Positions 35,619 to 47,300 of a DNA stretch of 64,000 nucleotides are shown here, in pieces (the first letter of the stretch is position 1; every line of letters begins with the position of its first letter). This DNA is from Plantago ovata (Eukaryota > Streptophyta > Magnoliopsida > Lamiales > Plantaginaceae). The position numbers and the translations under genes are program-made. The DNA is taken from positions 101,324,855 to 101,388,854 of the forward strand of contig CM051458.1 of assembly GCA_028274465.1 (NCBI GenBank), in the 5' to 3' direction. The notes beneath the pieces were generated by a model. The model did no database searches and was not told the origin of the DNA. It saw only the letters and a list, made by a program, of their open reading frames with translations.

Positions 35619-35835
35619 ATGGCTATGGCACAGAGATCCTGTACTATGAACTGCGGTTTTAGGTACGCTTGCTGCTATACTCCGGACTGCGGAGATCTTT
35701 TTATGGTGCTGGCACGGGAGCAACTGCGATAAGTGAGTGTAGTGGTGCGTTCAGCTCAGTATAACACATTCTGCGTTGAGGTGGTTCGTAGTTAGGCAAA
35801 CCTGTTAAAGTAAAATCTAACCCACTGGGTTTTCC
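35619..35835 (-). other. Possible small exon or micro-gene in a GC-richer island
   Basis: Between very AT-rich flanks, about 220 bases are distinctly less AT-rich. On the minus strand, a TTTAACAG acceptor-like site near 35800 opens a frame reading LPNYEPPQRRMCYTEL and ending PVPAP then TAA near 35703. On the plus strand, ATG 35619 opens a Cys-rich 37-residue frame (SCTMNCGFRYACCYTPDCGD) ending at 35632+102. Neither resembles a family I know, and only one, if any, can be real. Confidence 0.25.
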
Positions 35836-35839
35836 TAGT

Positions 35840-37301
35840 TCCACAAAAATATATAAGATCATCTTTTCAATTTTCCTAGTTCTTTGCTGCACATCATCTT
35901 TGCTCGATCACTAATGGACTAGTTATTTAATTTATAAATGCTACATGATCTATATGTGGAAGATGCCTGTGTGGGAGAGCTAGAGAACTTTTCCCATTCG
36001 GACTCCATATATAGTTTGCATCCCTTGTAATTATATTATTAAATAAAAGAGAGGCGACCTAAAACTGCTTTGTCCCATTCGAATATTTTTAATTTTTATA
36101 TTGGACCCATATCCGAAAAATGTTTGCACCGGGTTCTCCAAAAAAGAAAAATGTTTGCACCGTACGGCATAGATCATGCTGAAATCAAAACATGAAATGT
36201 GGTTTGTCTTAATTTCTGCGGTCGTGTGTGTTTAATTAACGGGGCATGTTGTAACTTGTAACTATAATTTTATACCTACTTCTCCTTTGTACATTAAAAT
36301 TGTTGCATCAAACAATCTCATTAATTTGTGGATTGTAAAACATATATGGGGGAAAGGGAGAAAAGATGTAAAAATGCTAAAATAGTACTTCAATTGATCT
36401 CTATGATGAACTCACAAAATCCCCAAAAATGCAAGTACGTACGTATACAAAAATGAATCAAAATCTTTAAGGAAAAAAAAAAAGGATGCAACATTCAGTC
36501 ACTTATGAACTACTGTACTACTGAAACCAGTAAAGTAAACAACCAGCAGAATTAACAGATGTACTTTCAAGCCATCCACCGACACGTACGCGCGCATGCA
36601 TAAAAAAACGAAACAATTCCATCGCAAAATCCATACCTGATGTTGGTATGATGGTATCCCAACACTAGTCTTCTGGAGGCTGGAGCAAAACCAGTTCCAG
36701 ATAATGATAATAATCCAATTCAGAAACCGCCCAAGAAAAAATCACTTCACGTCTCACTCAGGGTACGAAGATTACCTCAACAATCAGCTACCTAGCTCCA
36801 TAATATATTACTCCTGCAGTTACATAGTTACTCAAAGACAGAAAAAGCATAGTGAAACAACAAACATGGAAAAACTAGTATATATACACCAAAACTTGCA
36901 CTATAAAACTATGTTATTTAACATCAAAAGCATGTCTTATCCTCAGCGTCAGATCTGAAGATGTATACAGATATATCAAGAAATAAACAAAAAAACTTAA
37001 AACAAGTCTGATACAACAGCCATCGGCCAGGAAGACTAAACAACCTGCAGATGGCATAGACTAATCACAGTTCAGTCTCAGAACCTGCGAATCTTGAAAA
37101 CCAAAGCATGTAGTCCCGTTTTCTTTTTCTTTTTAAAAAAGAAAAAGAAAAGGAGAAAACAAAAGAAAACAACAAAATTAAAATGTACTTTGAGCACCTA
37201 AAGTTACAACACAGATGTGTTCTGATCACAAAAACTAGTACAAACAACATAAAAGGAGCTGGAGAGATCATGTCATCAGCTGCCTGCATCACCAATGCGC
37301 T
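35840..37301. other. Intergenic DNA and EMF1 3' flank
   Basis: No gene recognised. The bases just below 37302 are presumably the 3' UTR of EMF1. A small inverted repeat of TTTTCTTTTTCTTTTT/AAAAAGAAAAAGAAAA lies at about 37118-37152. Confidence 0.45.
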
Positions 37302-40300
37302 TCACTTTTGTTTGCTTGGGGGATCATGTCTTGCCCTTTGCCTCTTTTGACCAGCTGGTTTCAGGGAACGAGGTCTTTCTCTCCCATTGTTCTTCTTTCT
37401 GAAATTCACAGCCGCTGCGGTTCTAGTATACGGATTTGTGGCATCAGGAATGCTGAAGTCAGCTGGATTTCTGTTCAGTGTGCAAGGTCCCAATGGCAAC
37501 ATGCTTGCCGCTGGCTGAACAGCAAGGTTTCTTGGCCCATCCAAATGAATCCCTCTTGAGTTCCTCTGCTGTGGTGGTAATGGGCCTGAAAGAGAAGCAA
37601 AATTTTGAGTTTATATCTTACTATAGTACATAAGAAAGTAACTAAATATCAACCATTTTTGCAGCTAAGATCTTACGAGTAAATTGAGAAGCATTCTTCT
37701 CATTGACAGAAGAAGCACCATAGCGCAACCCAAAAAAGTCCTTGCTCTGTCCATTTGGGGATATATAGAAACCATTCACAAAGTTTGGGTTCTCATTTCC
37801 GAGAACCCGTGGATGGCTACTGCTTGCAGCCAAGGATTTATTTGGAGCATTCGTAGGCTGTCCGATTTTGACAGACGACCCACCTCTCTGGTCCATCAGA
37901 GATAGCAATGTCATTGCTGGAATGCATGTCTCTTTCGGGTGAGGATTGAATCCACCCGCAGACGTTTGGCTGGACCAATTTAGGCCCCTTTTCTCTTCTC
38001 GGCACCTTATGTCGCTCACAGTTTTTCCGCTGTAGGGGCTGCTTGAGAAAGCCAAATTTTGAGGCATATTCGGCCGGGTTGGAGGCCATAATAGATCTGA
38101 CACTCCACTGGGACCTGGCCCTGACGTCACTGGAGTTAAAGCCGCATACCCCGTCCTCCTCTGTTGACTCAAATTCTGTTGAGTCTGGCCGAATGGACCA
38201 AAGAGCCTGAATTGGCCCTCATTCCAACTGCTCACACCAAACTGATTCCTGGGAGGATGGGGGGAGAAGCTAATTGGAATGCTCTGCCCGATTCTCTCAG
38301 AAAATCCAAAACTAGCAAGTGCACGAGGAGCTTCAGTTTGTCTTGCATAAGATCCTCTGATGAATTCTTCATTGAAGGCACCTCTTGAGTTTTCCAACTC
38401 CCGTTCACGTTGCTTCTCAGCCAATAAGTCAACAACCTCCCTGGGATACTCCTCAGTAGCTTGCTGGTCTGTCTTGCTGCACGGTTGCTGCTCGGACACT
38501 GCCCCCTTACCATCTATGACAGCTCTACTGCTAGAGGCAGAGGTTTCCTGAAAGAGATCATAGAAAATTCAAGTAAGCTATATATAAGTTTTCAAAACAT
38601 TTTATAGCTAAAACAATTGACATGGATAAGCAAAATAATATAAATTTGCACTTAATAGCCAGTGATTGATGGGAAGAGAGCTGCAAATTGAGGAAGGACA
38701 ACTACTTATAAGGGACGTCGTATGTAAGTTACAAGTTTTAACAGTGAGTCGAACTGGAAAGAAAAACAACATTGCATACCAGATTTTTACTGAGAGGCAG
38801 ACCCGAGTTCGAGAGCGTGGCCAGGTGCTTCCCTTGCATCACAGTTGTGTTGAGTGCAATGGACAGGTTGAGATCAGGAATATCCCTATCTTGCCTAAGA
38901 GATGTAGGGTTTGTTCCTTCAGGTGGAAAATTGCTCAGTGACAATTCCAGGGGTGCTTTTCCTTTGCTGGAATTTCCCAAGGTGATATTTCCAGATGGAA
39001 TTGAAGGTCTATGGAACGCTTCAATTTCAGCCCTCTTCCTGTTCATTGAAGGGACTTTCTCCACGTGCTGTTCAGATAGTGACCTACTGAACGGTGGTGG
39101 CATTCTTCCCGCTGGGATACTCCTCTGCTTTGTTGAATTATTCTTCGGAGAAGCATCTCGTTTCCTAAAATCAGCAGAGCAATTAGGATTCACCTGCTGA
39201 CGCTCTCTCACTGTCACATTTCCATTCTCAGTCTCGGCGGGCCTCGCTTGTTTGCTTAACTGAAACTGAGTCAAAAGGCTATTTGCACCAAGTTGTGAAC
39301 TCTGGGGTGCATGTGCATCTCGACTTGATTCAGTAACTGCATTTTCCACCCTCCGCCATGTTCTCTCCACTTCTAGCAACTGCCCCTTGGATCTTTTAGC
39401 TGAACTGCTTGGGCAATTCAGAGCTGGATCTTCATGAGAAGCTTTCCTTTTTGTTGGAGGAAGCTTAGGACCTTTAGAAACATTTGATGGCACATCAACC
39501 CGTTGGGGAATCGAGACGTCTCTTTCTATTTCTGCAGGTGTGGTCTGTACTCTGCTCGATGAAGCAGATTTGTTTCTACGGTTCACACTCCGCTGCTTTC
39601 TGTCTTCTCTTATAATATCCTCCAAGGAACGCAACTTCTCTGCCCTTTTATGTGAAGCTCCTTCACTTGCAGGCGAGACATTTTGTGCTGAAGGATGTGG
39701 CTCAGCTAGCGGTGCAATGTCAGAAGCTTCTGAAAAATAAATAAATAAATATAAAAAAATTGCTGCAGTTACATACCAATGAGAGCCTTCAAATGAAATC
39801 ACATATGCATGCTCGTAAACTTACCAGGAGTGTTATCATCTCTTGTGCTTCTCTGGACTACGTTGGCATTTGTTGCTTCCACCCGTGGAGTTCGGGGACC
39901 AGTTTTATATTTTTGAACTGTATATAAGGCATGCAGATATCTTTCATTACAGACAGAAACAAGGCACAATGCAGCAGTTAATATACCAATGAGAGCCTTA
40001 AAATGAAGTCACATACACACGCATGTTGTGAACTTACAAGGAGAGTTAACATCTCCTGTGGAACTCCGCAATGGGTTGGCATTCGTTGCATCAACACGCG
40101 GAGTTCCAGGACCAGTTTTATCTTTGATAACTGTGTATAAGGCACGCACATATCTTTCATTAGAGACAGAAACATGGCACAATGACCGAGCTTTTCCAAA
40201 GAAACCAAAGTTAGTTAATCAGAAACATTAATCACAATTTGTTGCAGGAGTTTTATATCATGACAACAATCTATTAAGTAAGACATGCATACTCTGAGAT

Positions 40301-41603
40301 TACCTGACGAGTCATTATTGAAATAGGTAAGGCAAACTTACATATAGTCTCCCTTTGTGTTTCAGTGCCACATTTTTGTGAAGCATTGCCTTGATCATGG
40401 TGGTTACCATCTTCAGAATCTCTTGAATGAATCTGATTTTCTGTACAGGAGTAATCAAGGGCACAGAAGAATAAATATGATACCCAAAACAAAGCACTGC
40501 ATAGTGATGTATAAGTGTGTTGAATCATACCACAGATTTATAAATCACAAGGTAGTTAACATAAGACACGCAATGGTTTCTCCTTAAATTTCAGTATTTA
40601 CATACCTACTATCTCCATTGAGGACGGGCCAACGTTGTCTGTTCCAACATCCTCACCTCCGGCAGCCACCACCGCTTCTGCACCACTTCTCTCTGGAACC
40701 AATGTCTCCCACCATTGAAATCTTGGTACGGCTAAGTCAGGCAGGCTGTCTTCCAAATTACCACCACCAAATCTTTCCCCAAATGGATAACATTTGTTGA
40801 TATCCCTTCTCCTCATTTCAGAAACGAAGCCACTGCACGCACCACATGTATGTTCATAAGCATTTTAATAAATGGAACATAATATATTCAATGGTGAACA
40901 ACATCAACCACAAGCTATACAAGACTATAATTCAAGCACAGGTATCTGGTAATATCTGGTAATATTTGAGGAGAGATTTACGAATAGACTCTAAGGGAGT
41001 GTAGGACTCAAGTTATATTAAGTTGGACTAAACTTAGCACTTTCGCATCTTGATTGAGTTTGCATCCAGTAGAGCATATTTCTTGAGATTGACAATAGAA
41101 CAACATGGCATAGTGATTGGCTCATAGTTGGCCTGCGTGTCATTCTAATTGATAAACAACAGATTAAGTCCAATCTATAGTCACTATATCAGCTAGTCCA
41201 TCTTAATGACTAAGTGCTTCCGATGAATATCTTTTGTGCAAACTAGCTAGTTGACTAATCAAGTACCTTGAATAGCATATCACTTAAACATGCTTAACAC
41301 TCAGGAAACAAAAATTCCCAAAATAGAAACTTTTAGAACAACACTTGCCCAAAAATAGAAATTTGGCTGCCTAACAATACTCACTCATCTTACTTAACTA
41401 GTTAATCAAATGCCACAGAAGTTTAGCATGAACGCTCACCGTATCGAAAACTGCTCATGTACAGCTGGTCGTTCCATCGCTTCTACAGGACTGTTAAGCT
41501 CAATGGCGATTGAGTTGATCGTAACAAAGCTGCGTGAACCAGAAGCCACAGGATCAGATTTGTTGTTTCTTTGCTCTATATTAGGCACAGTACGCTTATC
41601 CAT
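37302..41603 (-). CDS. EMF1: EMBRYONIC FLOWER 1 (plant Polycomb-associated repressor)
   Basis: EMF1 is a plant-specific nuclear protein acting with PRC1/PRC2 to hold H3K27me3 targets, including floral homeotic genes, silent during vegetative growth. Eight coding exons: 41603-41440, 40832-40606, 40440-40342, 40130-40038, 39917-39825, 39729-38780, 38547-37677, 37585-37302; total 2781 bp, 926 residues (Arabidopsis about 1096). Diagnostic blocks: N-terminal EQFSIRGFVSEMRRRDINKC with a following PRFQWW; a basic NLS-like PPTKRKASHED and SAKRSKG; RDIPDLNLSIAL; PAMTLLSLMDQ; and the C-terminal CTLNRNPADFSIP ending in a basic tail. Exons 4 and 5 are duplicates of each other (both 93 bp). The frame is open throughout and looks functional. 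ATG 41603 is the start nearest the conserved N-terminal block. Confidence 0.93.
39775..40195 (-). repeat. 213-bp tandem duplication containing an EMF1 exon
   Basis: Exon 40130-40038 and exon 39917-39825 are both 93 bp with matching intron flanks (ATACCAATGAGAGCCTT on the 3' side, ATATCTTTCATTA and GACAGAAACA on the 5' side), offset by 213 bp. Encoded cores DKTGPGTPRVDATNAN and YKTGPRTPRVEATNAN are clearly paralogous. Both start and end in the same phase, so the frame is kept. Confidence 0.92.
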
Positions 41604-41617
41604 CTCAAAAATAAAGA

Positions 41618-42900
41618 CCTGATACCAATGACAAAACAATAATCAGTTTACAGCTTCACACGCTACAGCATAAAATCATGAAATGAAATCAATAAACTCG
41701 TTTACCTCAAATTCCGAGATAAAATGAAATGAACCTGCACCACATACGGATAAACTGGTATTAGATAAAATTAAAATTAGCCCGTATGGGTTATAAATCG
41801 GAATTGAACATTAAACAGCTTAAGACTTTAGACCCGCGGATACAACTCACAAAGTGAAGAGAGAAAAGAATAGACCACTTTGAAACCAGTGACAGTATCA
41901 AGTGATTGGCGGCGGCGGCACGGTAAGCTTAAGTCTTTGCAATACCAAATATAGAAACCCTAGTTTCTCATTACAGCAAAAGCACAGCTATACCAGAATT
42001 TAAGAAGCCAGATTTTCTACATGCGTTACCATTTCTGAATATCAAGCTTACCCCCACGAACCAACAAAACAAAGCCAACAAGAACGAGCTACCAAAAAAT
42101 TAGGGTTTCTTTAATTAAAAAAAAAGGATGAAATAAAAATTAGGTGAATTTATTTGACTTAGAATAACACCAGTCAAGATTCAAGAATAGAGCTGGATGA
42201 TATCTAACAACGGGTCCAAAATTAGCTCAAAACCCACATGGAATTTGCAATCAGAGCTGGAAAAATCCAAGCCGAACACGTTTAATTTATACAGCACGAA
42301 ATCCAATTAGGGTTTTATCGGGATCAAGAGAGCTGCTTTTCTTTCGGACCGATCAGATTACATTAAATACGCTATTTTACATACAAAGAAATAAGCTTAA
42401 AAGGGTCGGGGGATAAAACTAGAAGTACATGAAATGCAATAGAAACGTAAAAAAGGACAGGGAATAAATAGACAGACCAATAAAAATAAAATTCCGAAAA
42501 AGAAAAAATAAAAATAACAAAAACCCACTTCTCATCAAGATAAGGAAAAAACAAATCAGCTCAAGCTCAGCTCAATCAGCACAAACAAACACCCACAGCA
42601 AACAGCTAAAATCATCACCAGATTGAATTGGGATTGTAAAAAAAAAAAAAAAAAAGAAACGCACCTTTTTTTCTGGTATCAGATCAAACAGCAAACGTGA
42701 TTGAGCCTTTCTACTCCACCGTTTGCTGAACAGACACCACCTTTTGACCTTACACGAACTGGGTTTCTCAAAAACCTGGTTTTCTTGGATTGATTTGGAT
42801 CAGAGTGGTTGAATTTGAGTGAGAGAGAACCAGAACCCTAAGGTTTTTAGGTTGAAAATCGTTTGCCTTTGAAGAGAGAGAAAGTAAAAAAATGAAAGAT
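41618..42900 (-). promoter_or_regulatory. EMF1 5' UTR exons and introns
   Basis: Non-coding leader inferred from splice sites: exon 2b starts at 41618 (GGTATCAG acceptor), a 29-bp UTR exon lies at 41734-41706, and the first exon appears to end at 42665 (AAAG/GTGCGT) and to reach about 42.9 kb. The long leader intron between 42664 and 41735 is AT-rich. Just above lies a GA-rich tract (about 42912-42938). Splice sites are seen; their use is inferred. Confidence 0.5.
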
Positions 42901-42939
42901 TTAAGACACAAGATTGAGAGAGAAAAAGAGAGAGAAAGT

Positions 42940-43600
42940 CACACACACTGTGTATGTATGTGAGAGTTGTGGGTTTTGTTTATTATTTATACTGAAATGT
43001 ATACGTACAACAATCTGTGTGTATTTTATAAGAGAGAGAAACCACCAGCCAATCAGGTTGTGCCAGCGAGACAGTGAGGTGCGATGCTTATCACCATCCC
43101 ACTATACAGTTTTCCGAAACCCTAGTCAAACGAGCTCCGGCGCGTGATGACACGCGATGTACTTTACGAGGCAGTTGAACAGGTCTTTGTCGATTTATGA
43201 GGTGGTCCACGCACTCATCTTTTGTCTGATTGGTGCGTGTAGTACACGCTTGTCTACTGGGAGTGAGGGTAGTGTTGGATCAAGGGAAAAGAAAACCCTA
43301 AGAGGCAGATTTACCACGAAAATAACGAATTTAACCCTAAAAAGCTATGGGGTGAATAACGAATTTTACCAAAACAGATGGGAGGAAAGGTTAATTAATT
43401 GGGGGTAGGTGGAGTAAAATCGGTTTATTAGGGTTTTCTACTTTATTATGGGATTCCGTAAATATTTAGGGGCAAGTGTTTTGGATATTTTTTTACATGG
43501 AAAAAGTATGTGGTTGAGTAACCCTTTTTATATTTCATTTCATTATTGCTTGTTGCTATGCTATCACTCTTTCTATTCAAACTTCTCTTTTATTTTATTT
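42940..43600. other. EMF1 upstream DNA
   Basis: Promoter-side flank of EMF1. No gene recognised; ORFs here are short and without features. Confidence 0.4.
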
Positions 43601-43604
43601 TTCT

Positions 43605-43880
43605 TTACCAAAGATAATTGGATGCATTTTACAATTAATCTTTATTTCCAAATAAAAATAGATGTTACTTATATATTTAACTTCTCATTTAATTTACTTT
43701 TCTTGACCAAAGATCATTGGATGCATTTTACAATTAACCTTTTGTTTCCCAACAAAAATAGATGCTACTTATATATTTAAAATTTTCATTTTTTTTTAAT
43801 ATTTCTTGACCAAAGATAATTGGATGCATTTTACAATTAATATTTGTTTCGTAAGAAAATAGATGTTTCTTATATATTGA
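43605..43880 (+). repeat. About 100-bp tandem repeat, three copies
   Basis: ACCAAAGATAATTGGATGCA followed by TTTTACAATTAA and an AAAATAGATG box starts at 43607, 43706 and 43809 (spacing 99 and 103). Confidence 0.9.
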
Positions 43881-43929
43881 CTGTTAATTTCTAATATATT
43901 CTTGTGAAAGCTGTCAAAAATCTGTACCG

Positions 43930-44340
43930 TGAAGTATATTGGTCCACTCTATGGATATATACGTCTTTATTGCTGATGGATTATTTTTCTTCTTTTAAAA
44001 CTTTAATATGGGTAGATTTGGTTGAATCGCTTGACTTATTTTCTACTTTTTTATTATAATACTTACAGTCTGTTGGCCCACTCTCTGGATTTAAACGTCT
44101 TTATTACTGGTGAATTTTTTCCCTTCTTTTGAAACTTTAATACGGGTAGATTTGGTGAATCGTTTGAATTATTTTCTGCTTTTTGACTCTGATACTTCCT
44201 CTTTTATATTGGTGGTAAACGACATTATTGCGACTTTGATACGGGGTAAATTTGGTTGAATGCTTAAATTATTTCCTGCTTTTTGACTATATTACTTCAT
44301 CTTTTATATTATTCTGGTAAACGCCATTATTGAGAAGTGA
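43930..44340 (+). repeat. Degenerate tandem repeat
   Basis: Blocks with ACGTCTTTATT, CTTTAATAYGGGTAGATTTGG and TTATTTTCTGCTTTTTGA recur about three times at roughly 100-135 bp spacing. Non-coding. Confidence 0.75.
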
Positions 44341-44647
44341 AGTTATTTATTATTAGCATATTTGATGAGCCAGTCAATGATTCATAGGTTTTCATTTGTC
44401 AAAATGCCTTAATGATATTTGGCATTTTAATTTCTATGATTCAATATTTCAGTGTATAGATCTTCTTTAGGAAAATGACATTATTAGGAATTACAGTACT
44501 CAAAATATTTTTAGAAGGTGCTTTGATGTACCAAGCGTGGATCCAGACGGTTATGTATCGTATTTGAATCACATATATAGTTTTTCAACATTTTGAATGA
44601 AGTTTTTTGTGGTGAAAAATAGGAAATTAAATAAGCCTATATGCATA

Positions 44648-44880
44648 CTGGGTCGAGAAATGACACAAGTTATAGTACGAAACCGCATGGTATATATCGA
44701 AAGGATTGTCTAAATTGAAGTCCAACCCAAAATGCATATCAACATGTCTAGAGGCCCAACACAGATCGCACACTTGGCCAAAGACTGTCATCTAGACCAA
44801 TCGTTAGGGTAGGTTGATCAACGATGCAATTCGCGGGAGCCTAGTCATCTCGCAATCACATCTTTTTAGATCACTAGTTA
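44648..44880 (+). repeat. Dispersed direct repeat, copy 1 (about 235 bp)
   Basis: TGGGTCGAGAAATGACACAA through GCGGGAGCCTA and CTCGCAATCACATC; matched at 47068-47300 in the same orientation. Non-coding. Confidence 0.9.
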
Positions 44881-45350
44881 ATTGACACGTCGAGTACTCA
44901 ACGGGGCATAAAAAAGTTGTACGCACACTTGTTACTATATAAATTTGATTGTGTGGAACAACAAAGAAAGAAAGATATTGCTCATATGTGTATTGTTACA
45001 CAATTGTTTATCTCTCTGCTTGGTCTATGTTTGTCATAACCATTACCACACACCAATTCTCTTAACTGAACATCTTATAGTATCCAAAAACTTAATAGGA
45101 TGCATTTTTTCATTGAATTAGAATGTCATATGACAATTTAATATCACCCCATTATCATTTTATTGACATTGGTACTATTATCAACCCCTAATAACCATCA
45201 GGACTATGCTCTTTCGATATAAATGTCTTTCCTTTGCCCTATGAGCATGGTCATACAATACTTCACCTTTACCATAGAAAATGTTGAATTTACAAAATAC
45301 TTTTGTTCATCTTCAAACTTAACACGTACATGCATAATATTCATATGTGT

Positions 45351-45790
45351 CATAATTAAGACTGGGTATAATGTCATCCACATGAATGTATTTCATTTGC
45401 CTCGTGATCATGAACTTGTCATAGATCCCATATTACGTTCACCCTATTTTCTTCAAATGCGTTCCAATATTAGATTTCAATTCTCATTCAGCAAAAACCC
45501 TTAATCTCTTGAATTTCACATTACGATGAAGCCACTATACACTTATTATGGATAGATAGCCTACATGAATCAAACCCATCCACATGCAATTATTATTTTA
45601 ATTATTATGGAACACAATAAAACCTATCCACTATTATAAATTATTTCGGCATAATTAAGACTGAATATAATGTCATCCACATGAATGTTTTTCATTTGCC
45701 CCGTGACCATAAACTTGTCATAGATCCTATATCACCTTCACTCTATTTCTCTCATATGCGTTCAAATATTGGAGTTAATAGTCATTTAAC
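45351..45790 (+). repeat. Two direct copies of about 135 bp, 299 bp apart
   Basis: CATAATTAAGACTG then ATAATGTCATCCACATGAAT begins at 45351 and again at 45650. The copies differ by scattered substitutions. Confidence 0.85.
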
Positions 45791-46059
45791 AAAACTCCTA
45801 CAACATATTTGGATTTGACTATAGAGGCCCCTCGACGTTTATAATTGACCTCACATTTGGGTTTCAATTATAGAGGCCCCGGGTACTGTTCACATTGTGA
45901 GAGACCTCTCTCGTTTTTTCCTCTCATTTTCCCTATCTCTAGGTTTCATCTTTCTCTCTTTATTTCCTACTTTCTCTCTTCCAATCAATAATCAACATCT
46001 CATACTTTCACTCATAATATTCGAATAAAATCTGTTTTTGTACTCCAGAGAGCGCCCGT

Positions 46060-46990
46060 GTCCAATTTATGTACTTTATTGTAACACATTGCCAATTTTG
46101 ATACTTTATTGCCGGAATAAACCCGTTGAGTATGGTCGCTTCAAAAACAATTAAAATGTATAACCACAATTCTTTCATTTCTATTGAGACAAAGCTTGCA
46201 TGATAGTCTCTCATCAAATATGATTGTTATTATAATTTATTGTGGAATATAACCACCAGACATATCTATTATTCTAAATTATTGTTTAAACTCGTTGAGC
46301 ACGACCACAATAAAAAGCAATTATGTATAACTATATTTCTTTCATTATTATTGATAGAAGATTTTGCAGATAGTCACAGTTGAGTGTGATTGTTATACTA
46401 ATTTGTTGTGGATTAATAGAACCATCGAACACATCTATCATTCAAGAATTATTGCGGAATAACCTGTTGAGCCCGCGCGATTGCAAGTGAAGAGCAATTA
46501 AAACGTGTAACAACGCTTTATATCATTTTATTGATAGAAAGTTTACAAAAGAATGAGATCAAATACGATTGTTATTCTAATTTATTGTGTAATAGAACTA
46601 CCGAAAGACATAATTTATTCTAAATTGTCGGAATAACCCCTGAACATGATCACAATAAAAACTAATTAAAATGTATTGTGATATTTCTTTAATTTCATGA
46701 TTATTGATAGAATTTTTATAGAATAGTCCCATCAAATACGATTGTTATTCTAATTTATTGTGTAATAGAACCACCAAAGACATCATTTATTCTAAATTAT
46801 CGGAACAACTCTTTGAATACGATCGCAATAAAAACTAATTAAAAAATCTATAGCGATATTTCCTTCATGATTGTTGATAGAGATTTTGTAGAATAGTCAC
46901 GTCGAATGCGATTGTTATTATATATGTGGAACCATGGAACACATCTACCATTTTATGTTATTGTGAAATAAACCTGTTGTGAAACGATCG
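46060..46990 (+). repeat. Degenerate satellite-like array, about 170-bp unit, five copies
   Basis: GATTGTTAT followed by CTAATTTATTGTG-like sequence occurs at 46222, 46388, 46567, 46740 and 46910 (spacing 166-179). Each unit also has a RACATCTAT/ATTCTAAATTAT box and an ACGATCGCAATAAAAA box. The copies are well diverged. Confidence 0.85.
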
Positions 46991-47067
46991 CAAATGAAAA
47001 GTATATACTCCGTATGTTTTTTAAAGGGCAAATATTTTCTGTTGTTTTTAGAATGTGAACTTTGCTT

Positions 47068-47300
47068 ACTGGGTCGAGAAATGACACAAATTATAATCCG
47101 CAATTCGCATGGTATATCGAAAGAATTATCTAAATTGAAGTCCAACCCAAAATGCATATCAACATGTCTAGAAGGCTCAACACAGATCGCGCACTTGGCC
47201 AAAGACTGTCATCTAGACCAATCGTTAGGGTAGGTTGATCAATGATTATGCAATTCGCGGGAGCCTATTTATCTCGCAATCACATCTTTTTTAGATCATA
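47068..47300 (+). repeat. Dispersed direct repeat, copy 2 (about 235 bp)
   Basis: Second copy of 44648-44880, same orientation, with a few small indels. It follows directly on the 170-bp array. Confidence 0.9.

Noticed and set aside
38164..39200. Plus-strand ORFs of up to 142 residues opposite EMF1
   Set aside because: Antisense shadows of the two large EMF1 exons; no splice or family support.
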